DNA of 41,413 bases from CAYXAA01 sp964462985 (GTDB taxonomy: Bacteria; Pseudomonadota; Alphaproteobacteria; Rhizobiales; Stappiaceae): NCBI GenBank assembly GCA_964462985.1, contig CAYXAA010000040.1, positions 1 to 41,413 of the forward strand. The letters run 5' to 3'. Position 1 is the first letter of the stretch. The number at the start of each line of letters is the position of its first letter. This document shows, piece by piece, positions 35,444 to 41,413 of the stretch. The notes beneath the pieces are model-generated. The model saw only the letters and a list, made by a program, of their open reading frames with translations, made no database searches and had not been told where the DNA came from. Position numbers and translations under genes: made by a program.

Positions 35444-36559
35444 ATGCCGTCGTTTCCGTTCCTGCGCGCCTGCCTGGTTCTCGTTGCCCTCGCACTTCCC
35501 GGCGCGGAGGCCTCGGCGGCGTCGCGCATCAAGGACATTGCCGATTTCGAGGGTGTGCGCGACAACCAGCTGATCGGCTATGGCCTCGTCGTCGGCCTGC
35601 AGGGCACCGGCGACAGCCTGCGCAACGCGCCGTTTACCCGGCAAAGTCTGCAGGCCATGCTGGAGCGGCTCGGCGTCAACACCCGCGGCGTCGACCTCAA
35701 CACCGACAACGTCGCCGCGGTGATGGTCACCGCCAACCTGCCGCCGTTCTCGACCCAGGGCACCCGGATCGATGTCTCCGTCAGCGCGCTCGGTGACGCC
35801 GAGAGCCTGCAGGGCGGCACGCTGCTGGTCACGCCGCTGCTCGGCGCCGACGGCGAGGTCTATGCCATCGCCCAGGGGCCGGTGGCGATCGGCGGCTTTT
35901 CGGCTCAGGGCGAGGCCGCCTCGGTGGTGCGCGGCGTGCCGACCTCGGGGCGGATCGCCAACGGCGCCCTGGTCGAGCGCGAGATCGACTTCAAGCTGGC
36001 GTCGATGACGTCGCTGCGCATTGCCCTGCGCAACCCCGACCTTACCACGGCGCGCCGCATCGCTCTTGCCGTCAACGAGCTGATCGGCCTGCCGACGGCG
36101 GAGCCGACCGACCCGGCCACCGTGCGCCTCGACCTGCCGCGCGCCTTCGACGGCAACATCGTCGACCTGCTCACCGACATCGAGCAGCTCATCATCGAGC
36201 CGGACCTTCCGGCGCGGGTGGTGATCGACGAGAACTCCGGCATCATCGTCATGGGCCAGGACGTGCGCGTCTCCACCGTCGCGATCGCCCAGGGCAACCT
36301 CACCGTCACCATCGGCGAGAGCCCGCAGGTGTCGCAGCCGGCCCCGTTCTCCGACGGCGCCACCGTCGTCGTGCCCCGCACCGACATCACCGTCAACGAC
36401 GAGAACACCAACAAGCTGGCGATGGTCTACGAGACCGTCACCCTGCAGGAGCTGGTCAACGGCCTCAACGCCCTCGGCATCGGCCCGCGCGACCTGATCT
36501 CGATCCTGCAGGCGATCAAGGCGGCCGGCGCGCTTCAGGCCGAGATCGAGGTGATGTGA
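35444..36559 (+). CDS. flgI: Flagellar P-ring protein FlgI
   Basis: A 371-residue periplasmic protein forming the P ring in the peptidoglycan layer. The start MPSFPFLRACLVLVALALPG gives a proper signal peptide; an in-frame start 75 bp upstream overlaps the sigma-54 element and is rejected. Conserved motifs are RIKDIADFEGVRDNQLIGYG, LVVGLQGTGD and NALGIGPRDLISILQAIKAA, and the end QAEIEVM is typical. It overlaps the next start (TGATG) and is the first gene of a three-gene operon. Confidence 0.96.
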   Translation: MPSFPFLRACLVLVALALPGAEASAASRIKDIADFEGVRDNQLIGYGLVVGLQGTGDSLRNAPFTRQSLQAMLERLGVNTRGVDLNTDNVAAVMVTANLPPFSTQGTRIDVSVSALGDAESLQGGTLLVTPLLGADGEVYAIAQGPVAIGGFSAQGEAASVVRGVPTSGRIANGALVEREIDFKLASMTSLRIALRNPDLTTARRIALAVNELIGLPTAEPTDPATVRLDLPRAFDGNIVDLLTDIEQLIIEPDLPARVVIDENSGIIVMGQDVRVSTVAIAQGNLTVTIGESPQVSQPAPFSDGATVVVPRTDITVNDENTNKLAMVYETVTLQELVNGLNALGIGPRDLISILQAIKAAGALQAEIEVM

Positions 36560-36891
36560 TGACAATGGCCGCCCCGTCCCCGCTTGTGATCGACCACGCC
36601 CACCTTGGCGCAGTGCGCCCGGGGGCCGCGGCCACCGCCGCGGGTGCCGGCAAGGCCCCCGCCCGCGAAGCCGCGGAGCAGTTCGAGGCGGTGTTCCTGA
36701 ACACCATGCTGCAATCGATGTTCTCCGGCCTCGAAGGCGGTGGCACGTGGGACGGCGGCACCGGGTCCGAGACCTGGCGCGGCATGCTGGTCGAGGAATA
36801 TTCCAAGACGATCGTCGCCGCCGGCGGCATCGGCGTTGCCGATGCGATCGAGCGCGAACTGATCGCACTGCAGGAGAGAAGTGGACAATGA
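36559..36891 (+). CDS. flgJ: Rod-binding protein, FlgJ N-terminal type
   Basis: A 110-residue rod-cap protein corresponding to the N-terminal domain of FlgJ (AREAAEQFEAVFLNTMLQSM, GGIGVADAIERELIALQE). The muramidase half of enteric FlgJ is absent, as usual in Alphaproteobacteria, where a separate SltF-type enzyme opens the wall. The start overlaps the flgI stop by one base, and its own stop overlaps the next ATG (ATGA), so the three genes are translationally coupled. Confidence 0.9.
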   Translation: MTMAAPSPLVIDHAHLGAVRPGAAATAAGAGKAPAREAAEQFEAVFLNTMLQSMFSGLEGGGTWDGGTGSETWRGMLVEEYSKTIVAAGGIGVADAIERELIALQERSGQ

Positions 36892-37385
36892 GCCCGAGCA
36901 ACAAGGCGGTGGCGGCGATGGCGCCGGAATTCTTCGCCGGAACGGTGGCCGATCCGGCGGCCGCCGAGGCGGTCTGCGCGCGGCTGTCGGCGGCCATGCG
37001 CGACCTGCTGGCCGTGGTGGAACGGGAAACCGCGCTGGTGCGCGAGGGCAGGCTCCAGGAGGCCGGCGCGCTGCAGCCCGAGAAGGCGGCCTTGATCAGC
37101 GTCTATGTCCGCGGCATGACCTATGTGAAAGAGCACGCCGTCGCGCTCGGCAATCTGGCGCCGCATCACGTCGAGGCGCTCAAGCGCCAGCACGGCGAGT
37201 TCCAGCCCGTGCTGCGGATCAACCTGGCGGTGCTTGCAACCGCCCGCGAGGTCGCCGACGGGTTGATCCGGCAGGTCGCGGAGGCCGCGGCCGCCTTCCG
37301 CTCGCCCAGAACCTACGGCCCCGGCGGCGCGGCGCCGCAAAGCCCCGGCCCGGCCGGCGGAATCTCGGTCAACCGGTCGCTCTGA
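36888..37385 (+). CDS. FlgN-like flagellar chaperone candidate
   Basis: A 165-residue helical protein. The middle (CARLSAAMRDLLAVVERETALVREGRL, then EKAALISVYVRG) has the pattern of FlgN, the export chaperone of hook-filament junction proteins. The C-terminus is a flexible Pro/Gly tail (YGPGGAAPQSPGPAGGI). The start overlaps the flgJ stop by 4 bp. Sequence similarity alone is modest; the assignment rests on size, helix pattern and position after flgI-flgJ. Confidence 0.65.
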   Translation: MSPSNKAVAAMAPEFFAGTVADPAAAEAVCARLSAAMRDLLAVVERETALVREGRLQEAGALQPEKAALISVYVRGMTYVKEHAVALGNLAPHHVEALKRQHGEFQPVLRINLAVLATAREVADGLIRQVAEAAAAFRSPRTYGPGGAAPQSPGPAGGISVNRSL

Positions 37386-37460
37386 AGCCCGGAAGCCGCC
37401 AGCAGCCTGCGCCCGGCTTTGCCCGTTTACCACGTTTCCCATTTGGGGACGGACGGGGGT

Positions 37461-37501
37461 GATTCGAACCAAGGTCTAACGATTCCGTTAACAGCCGATT
37501 C
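37461..37501. promoter_or_regulatory. Cluster of three GANTC (CcrM) sites upstream of flaG-like gene
   Basis: GATTC occurs at 37461, 37481 and 37497, three CcrM methylation sites in 41 bp. Between and around them is TCTAACGATTCCGTTAACA, a CtrA-like pair with one base too many. Such GANTC sites can make promoters sensitive to cell-cycle methylation. Confidence 0.35.
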
Positions 37502-37566
37502 AGTGTTGTTCCGTATTTTTCCGCCTTGCTCGGACGCGCTGCGTGCGCGCCAGGACGGAGGGGACC

Positions 37567-37938
37567 ATGGATCTCGGTGCTGTCAGGCTGCCGCAATATA
37601 CGGTAATCACGCCCGTCGGCCGAGGCTTCGACACCACGACGCGGCCGAACTCCACCACGGAGCTGCCGGCCGAAAAGACCGTAACGCCCAGCGCTGAGGT
37701 CGTGGCGACGAGAGGCACGGCGGACAAAGGCAAATCCGGTCGCGGCGACGCGCCCACGGTGAAGCGCGAGGAGTATCACGACGCGGACACGGACACGCTG
37801 GTGTTCCGCGCGATCGACACGGAGACCGGCGAAGTGCTCCGCCAGGTCCCGGCCGAGGCGATGCTGCGGCTGCGCCGCGCCTTTGCCGAGGCACTCGAGG
37901 GAAAATATCCCGGCGTCGGACTCGACCGCAGGCTGTAG
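37567..37938 (+). CDS. FlaG-like flagellar protein
   Basis: A 123-residue protein. The N-terminal 70 residues are polar and unstructured. The C-terminal half TDTLVFRAIDTETGEVLRQV, then PAEAMLRLRRAFAEAL, matches the FlaG pattern (bound-ligand-like strand, 'D..TGEV.RQ.P.E..L'). FlaG proteins influence filament length and lie beside flagellin genes, as here. The ATG has GGAG upstream; an in-frame start 24 bp earlier is less likely. It has a terminator of its own before flagellin. Confidence 0.75.
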   Translation: MDLGAVRLPQYTVITPVGRGFDTTTRPNSTTELPAEKTVTPSAEVVATRGTADKGKSGRGDAPTVKREEYHDADTDTLVFRAIDTETGEVLRQVPAEAMLRLRRAFAEALEGKYPGVGLDRRL

Positions 37939-38023
37939 GCGTCCCGCCGTCCGGCAGCGGTCGGGCGGCACCGTTCCTGAACAAAGAGCGAACACCATTT
38001 CGCAGGCCCGAACGGTCCACGCG

Positions 38024-38050
38024 CCGGCCGCCTTGGGCCCGGCCGGTTTT
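38024..38050 (+). terminator. Intrinsic terminator after flaG-like gene
   Basis: CCGGCCG and CGGCCGG form a perfect 7-bp stem around CCTTGGGCC, followed by TTTTCT. It separates flaG-like from flagellin transcription. Confidence 0.8.
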
Positions 38051-38069
38051 CTCACCCGCCCTTTCGCCG

Positions 38070-38085
38070 TTAACCCGTCGTTATG
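38070..38085 (+). promoter_or_regulatory. CtrA-type box upstream of flagellin
   Basis: TTAACCCGTCGTTATG fits TTAACC-N2-TCGTTAAC except for its last two bases. It lies 69 bp before the flagellin ATG and just after the upstream terminator, so it is in the only space left for the flagellin promoter. No sigma-54 or sigma-28 element is convincing here. Confidence 0.5.
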
Positions 38086-38105
38086 ACCTGGCGTGCCCTG
38101 ATGGC

Positions 38106-38129
38106 CACGGTCCCCAGAAGCGGGACGTG
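38106..38129 (+). promoter_or_regulatory. Hairpin in the flagellin 5' leader
   Basis: CAC-(G)-GTCCC pairs with GGGAC-GTG around a 7-nt loop CAGAAGC, ending 24 nt before the flagellin start. FlbT, encoded downstream, binds the flagellin mRNA leader in Caulobacter, so this is a plausible target. Confidence 0.4.
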
Positions 38130-38153
38130 CAACACCAGAATGGGATGACGGCC

Positions 38154-40103
38154 ATGTCCGATATCACGCTTTCCAAGGCGGTTCGCTCGAACCTGCTTTC
38201 CCTCCAGAACACCGCCTCGATGATGTCGAAGACCCAGGAGCGCCTGGCGACCGGCAACAAGGTCAATTCGGCTCTGGACAATCCGACCAATTTCTTCACC
38301 GCCGCCTCGCTCAACAGCCGCGCCAACGACATCAATGCGCTGATGGACGGCATGGCCAACGGCATCCAGACCCTGGAAGCCGCCGACAACGGCCTGACGG
38401 CGATCACCAAGACGCTGGAGTCGATGCAGTCGACCCTGCGCCAGGCGCGCCAGGACAAGTCGTTCCAGACGGCGAGCTATGAGCTTCCGAGCGGTGCCGC
38501 ATTCGCCGCCGGCAGCAAGCTCTCGTTCCAGGGCGGCGCCGTCGGCGACACCGCGGTGGACATCAACCTGACCAAGGGAACCGCCGGCACCTCGACGACG
38601 GGCACCTTCTCGTCCTTCACGCTTGACGCCGAGACTGACGCAACCTCCGGCGGCGTCACCGCATCCGGGACCTTCGCCCAAATCACTTTCGACGATGCTG
38701 GCGACGTGCTCTCGTTCGACATCGACGTTGACGGCGCCACCCAGACGTTCGCGTTTGACCAGGCAGACGTCACTGCCGCGCTCGGCAAGAACACGATCGA
38801 CAACGTCGACGAGCTGGCAGAGCTCATCAACACCAAGCTGTCGGGTGCGACCGCGTCCAATGACGGCGGCAGCCTGCGCATTCAGTCGGACACCACTGGT
38901 GCAGGCTCCAGCGTGGATGTGAACTCCGTCCAGTTTGATGACGACGGTAACGGTGCGGCCGCGTTCGATGACACCGGTTTCGACGGCACTAACGGACAAG
39001 CCGGCGATCCCGGCGTCGATGCTCAGACCGCCGACACCATCACCTTTGACATCGCCGTCGATGGTGGGAACGCCACGACCGTGACCCTGACTGCCGCGCA
39101 GGTTGCCGCCGTGGGCAATGGCGACCAGACGGTCGACAGCCTCGACGAGTTCCAGGCCGTGGTTCAGGCCGCCCTCACAGCGGCCGGCGTGACCGGCGTC
39201 ACCGTCGGGCAGAACGACGACGGCACGGCTCTCACCTTCGCCTCGAGCAGCCTTGGCACCGGTTCCAGCGTTGCGATCACCAACGCGACAGCCAACGACA
39301 ACAACGCTACCGTCGCGCTTGACATCGCTGACACCGGCCTCGACGCGACGACCGCAGTGGCCGGCGCGGCCGAAGGCGGTGCGACCAAGTCGGTTGACGA
39401 GCTCGTCACCGAGATCAACAACAACCCTGATCTCAAGGGCAAGATCCGCGCATCGAACGACAACGGCAAGCTGCGGATTGAGAACCAGTCGACCCAGGAA
39501 CTGGACATCGGCGGCATCTCGTCCACCGGCGCCATCGACGGCGCTTCGACGAGTGACGCGGGCAAGATCGCCGGTAATGCGGTCCGTGCCGACCTTGCCA
39601 AGCAGTACAACGAACTGCGCGACCAGCTCGACAAGCTGGCCGACGATGCCTCCTTCAACGGCATCAACCTGCTGCGCGGCGACAACCTCAAGATCACGTT
39701 CAACGAGACCGGTACCTCCGAGCTCGACATCCAGTCCCGCGTCAACGACGAGTCGGGCGTGTCGATCAACTCCGCCACCCTCGGCCTCGAGACCAACATG
39801 CAGGCCGAGGACTTCGACAGCGACGCCGACATCGACGGCTTCCTCGGCAGGGTGAAGGAAGCCATCAACAAGGTGCGCTCGCAGGCCTCGGCCTTCGGTT
39901 CCTCGCTGTCGATCGTGCAGAACCGCCAGGACTTCTCCAAGAACATGATCAACACGCTGCAGACCGGCGCGTCCAACCTGACGCTGGCCGACGCCAACGA
40001 AGAGGCCGCAAACCTCCTCGCCCTGCAGACCCGCCAGCAGCTGTCGTCGACGGCGCTGTCGATGGCCTCGCAGGCCGACCAGGCGGTGCTGCGCCTGTTC
40101 TAA
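38154..40103 (+). CDS. Flagellin
   Basis: A 649-residue filament subunit exported by the flagellar system. The N-terminal D0/D1 domain (ITLSKAVRSNLLSLQNTASM, LATGNKVNSALDNPTNF) is of the rhizobial/Caulobacter type. The C-terminal D1/D0 ends QLSSTALSMASQADQAVLRLF. The centre (about 110-470) is long, acidic and Thr/Asp-rich with degenerate repeats: residues 183-277 and 295-398 each follow the pattern FDI.VDG ... SLDE/NVDELAELI ... GTGSSV, and a partial third lies at 412-463. No cysteine is seen. The ATG at MSDITLSK is chosen over two upstream in-frame ATGs (27 and 9 bp earlier). It has its own terminator. Confidence 0.96.
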   Translation: MSDITLSKAVRSNLLSLQNTASMMSKTQERLATGNKVNSALDNPTNFFTAASLNSRANDINALMDGMANGIQTLEAADNGLTAITKTLESMQSTLRQARQDKSFQTASYELPSGAAFAAGSKLSFQGGAVGDTAVDINLTKGTAGTSTTGTFSSFTLDAETDATSGGVTASGTFAQITFDDAGDVLSFDIDVDGATQTFAFDQADVTAALGKNTIDNVDELAELINTKLSGATASNDGGSLRIQSDTTGAGSSVDVNSVQFDDDGNGAAAFDDTGFDGTNGQAGDPGVDAQTADTITFDIAVDGGNATTVTLTAAQVAAVGNGDQTVDSLDEFQAVVQAALTAAGVTGVTVGQNDDGTALTFASSSLGTGSSVAITNATANDNNATVALDIADTGLDATTAVAGAAEGGATKSVDELVTEINNNPDLKGKIRASNDNGKLRIENQSTQELDIGGISSTGAIDGASTSDAGKIAGNAVRADLAKQYNELRDQLDKLADDASFNGINLLRGDNLKITFNETGTSELDIQSRVNDESGVSINSATLGLETNMQAEDFDSDADIDGFLGRVKEAINKVRSQASAFGSSLSIVQNRQDFSKNMINTLQTGASNLTLADANEEAANLLALQTRQQLSSTALSMASQADQAVLRLF

Positions 40104-40129
40104 GCGGCGAGACTGCGCAGAAAATACCG

Positions 40130-40162
40130 GGCGGCAGGCAAAACCTGCCGCCTTTTTCTTTT
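40130..40162 (+). terminator. Intrinsic terminator of flagellin
   Basis: GGCGGCAGG-CAAAA-CCTGCCGCC, a perfect 9-bp stem, followed by TTTTTCTTTT. This is the strongest terminator in the window. Confidence 0.95.
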
Positions 40163-40177
40163 GAAATCAATTGGTTA

Positions 40178-40206
40178 TTGTCTGATTCGGCTGCCAATGT
40201 TAGTAT
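40178..40206 (+). promoter_or_regulatory. Candidate flbT promoter close to the start codon
   Basis: TTGTCT, a 17-bp spacer, then TAGTAT. The -10 ends only 6 nt before the flbT ATG, so the transcript would be leaderless or nearly so. No Shine-Dalgarno sequence precedes the ATG, which agrees with this. Confidence 0.45.
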
Positions 40207-40212
40207 TCGAGC

Positions 40213-40656
40213 ATGGCTCTGAAGATCGAACTGAAGCCGCACGAGAAAATCATCGTCGGATCGACCGTGATCACCAACGGGGATCATCGGACCCATATTT
40301 TCCTGGAGGGCAGCGATCCGATCCTTCGCGAGAAGGACATCTACACGGCAAAGACCGCGGACACGCCGGCGAAGCGGATCTATCTCGCGGTTCAGCTGAT
40401 GTACCTCGACCAGGACATTGAAAAGCATCGGCAGCTCTACTTCGAGCTCGTCAACGACTTCGTCCGGGCCGCGCCGAGCTCGATCGGCCGGATCGACGCT
40501 ATCAACAATGAGATCTTAACCGGGTCGCTCTACCATGCCTTGAAGAGGGCTCGTGACCTGATCGAATACGAACGGGGGCTGATCGGGAATGCAAAATCTC
40601 GCGACAGCGGCATATCAAAGAACGTCACAGACGACGGCCAATCCGAGGGAACTTGA
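40213..40656 (+). CDS. flbT: Flagellin translation regulator FlbT
   Basis: A 147-residue RNA-binding regulator. The family N-terminus MALKIELKPHEKIIVGSTVI, then DPILREKDIYTAKTADTPAKRI and LAVQLMYLDQDIEKHRQLYF are diagnostic. In Caulobacter FlbT binds the flagellin mRNA leader and represses translation until hook assembly; elsewhere it can activate. No ribosome-binding site is seen. Its last 68 bp overlap flaF in another frame, so its C-terminus is variable sequence beyond the conserved core. Confidence 0.95.
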   Translation: MALKIELKPHEKIIVGSTVITNGDHRTHIFLEGSDPILREKDIYTAKTADTPAKRIYLAVQLMYLDQDIEKHRQLYFELVNDFVRAAPSSIGRIDAINNEILTGSLYHALKRARDLIEYERGLIGNAKSRDSGISKNVTDDGQSEGT

Positions 40657-40957
40657 GGCGATGCTGCTGATGCGGGCGGCCGCGCAGCTCCAGGCCGTCC
40701 AGGACGACTGGAACGCCTCGTCCTTCGAGGACATCAAGGAAGCGCTCACCTATAACCGCCGACTGTGGACCGTGTTGGTCACCTCCGCCACGGAGGACTC
40801 CAACCCGCTGCCGATCGAGCTCAAGCAGAACATCGGCTCGCTGGGTGTCTTCATCCTGCGCCACACGGTCGACACGCTCGACGACCCGAAGCCGGAGCGC
40901 CTGACCTCGCTGATCTCGATCAACCGCAACATTGCGCAGGGACTGCGCGGAAACTAG
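40589..40957 (+). CDS. flaF: Flagellin regulator FlaF
   Basis: A 122-residue protein of the alphaproteobacterial FlaF family, a partner and counterpart of FlbT needed for flagellin synthesis or secretion. It starts MQNLATAAYQRTSQTTANPR, typical of FlaF, followed by ELEAMLLMRAAAQL, a middle NRRLWTVLVTSATEDSNPLP, and the end SISINRNIAQGL-like (LISINRNIAQGLRGN). Its ATG lies inside flbT, an unusually long 68-bp overlap implying translational coupling; GGGA precedes the start. Confidence 0.95.
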   Translation: MQNLATAAYQRTSQTTANPRELEAMLLMRAAAQLQAVQDDWNASSFEDIKEALTYNRRLWTVLVTSATEDSNPLPIELKQNIGSLGVFILRHTVDTLDDPKPERLTSLISINRNIAQGLRGN

Positions 40958-41045
40958 GCGGCGGCGCGGGGCAGGAGAAATATGCCGCCTCGGACGGCGC
41001 TGCCCCGCCGCGCGATGCGGCGCAGCAAGCACTTCACCTCGCCAC

Positions 41046-41261
41046 CCCGTCATCCTGGGCCGTGTGCGCCGCAGGCGCAGCACGAGACCCAGGACCCAAG
41101 CCGCGCGTCAGCGCGCCCGTCTGCGCGGCGAGCGCCCTCTTTGCGCCGCCATCGCTTTATGCCGCTGGTCGCGGGTAAGGCGCGGGCTATCGCCCGCGAG
41201 TCTTGCGCTGGGTCCTGGATCGCGCGATGCCGCTGCGCGGCACGCGGTCCAGGATGACGGG
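41046..41261. repeat. 216-bp interrupted palindrome
   Basis: The outer arms CCCGTCATCCTGG (41046-41058) and CCAGGATGACGGG (41249-41261) are perfectly inverted. A second pair CCAGGACCCA (41089-41098) / TGGGTCCTGG (41209-41218) has the same centre, and the DNA between the arms is imperfectly inverted too. It looks like two inverted copies of a rhizobial intergenic repeat. Confidence 0.75.
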
Positions 41262-41307
41262 CGAAGGTGGGGCAAGGCGCGGGGCAGACGAAAACGCCGG
41301 CGGCTCG

Positions 41308-41413
41308 GTTGCCACCCTCGCATGCCGCAGCCTCTCCTCCCCGTGAGTTGCCGCCCTGTCGCATGCCGCAGCCTCTTCTCCCGTCGGTTGCCGACCTCTC
41401 GCATGTCCCAACG
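41308..41413. repeat. Tandem repeat of about 39-40 bp, running off the window
   Basis: Three copies begin GTTGCC at 41308, 41347 and 41387 and share CGCATGCCGCAGCCTCT. The first two are 39 and 40 bp; the third is cut by the window end. The number of further copies is unknown. Confidence 0.75.

Larger units (their letters stand above)
40958..41413. other. Gene-free right end with repeats
   Basis: No frame in these 456 bp looks coding; the open frames are Arg/Ala-rich shadows on both strands. CGGGGCAG (40967-40974) can pair with CTGCCCCG (41000-41007), a possible end structure for flbT-flaF. Then come the large palindrome and the tandem repeats. Confidence 0.65.

Noticed and set aside
37450..37475. 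tRNA-like T-loop (GGTTCGAATC on the minus strand) upstream of the flaG-like gene
   Set aside because: The T-stem does not pair (G-A mismatch next to the loop), and there is no matching acceptor stem, anticodon arm or CCA end.
37471..37503. Sigma-28-type promoter (TCTA-N15-GCCGATTC) before the flaG-like gene
   Set aside because: The -35 matches only two of four bases and the -10 six of eight; most Rhizobiales lack FliA. The region is better described by its GANTC sites.
40967..41007. Intrinsic terminator for flbT-flaF
   Set aside because: The stem is only 8 bp with a 25-nt loop and no T-tract; kept only as a remark.

Overview
The window is a GC-rich alphaproteobacterial chromosome segment, most likely Hyphomicrobiales (Rhizobiales) or a close relative. 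The evidence is the icd/alaS/recA grouping, a RecA whose C-terminus is of the rhizobial type, a GTTC-N7-GTTC SOS box, a CckA hybrid kinase, a DksA with one cysteine, and flagellar genes found only in Alphaproteobacteria (fliX, flbT, flaF, motE). The sequence is a draft: ten N lie inside recA.

Region 1 (1-8694) is housekeeping: the 3' end of icd, a CPA2-type cation/proton antiporter, alaS, recA with its SOS box, and the pseudouridine catabolism pair psuK-psuG. Region 2 (8695-13847) is accessory-looking: three co-directional genes of unknown function (a coiled-coil protein, a DUF6384-like membrane protein, and a coiled-coil protein with a Gly-rich tail), then a DinB-family protein and a small lipoprotein. 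The three-gene set is the best candidate here for an undescribed system.

Region 3 (13947-40957) is a flagellar cluster. On the minus strand run flgB-flgC-fliE-fliQ-(palindrome-rich gap)-fliR-flhB, followed by cckA. Divergent from flgB are fliO-fliP (+). Next come fliL-fliM-DUF6468-motE-large TPR protein (-), flgF-flgG-flgA-flgH (+), dksA (-), fliX (-), flgI-flgJ-flgN-like (+), flaG-like (+), flagellin (+) and flbT-flaF (+). Genes for the export ATPase, FlhA, MS ring, hook, filament junction and stator are not in the window.

Reading the intergenic DNA gives a coherent regulatory picture. A 16-bp motif close to TTAACC-N2-TCGTTAAC, fitting the CtrA box TTAA-N7-TTAA, precedes flgB, fliL, fliX and flagellin. 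A looser copy precedes the TPR gene. Sigma-54-type elements TGGCAC-N5-(N)TGC precede flgB, flgF and flgI, each with an inverted repeat about 85-120 bp upstream of the predicted start. The fliL/flgF and fliX/flgI divergent regions share the same layout. With cckA at the edge of the cluster and fliX inside it, this suggests a Caulobacter-like CtrA then sigma-54/FlbD/FliX hierarchy. FlbT and FlaF would then act on flagellin after transcription.

The right end (40958-41413) has no convincing gene. It holds a 216-bp interrupted palindrome and a roughly 40-bp tandem repeat that runs off the window.
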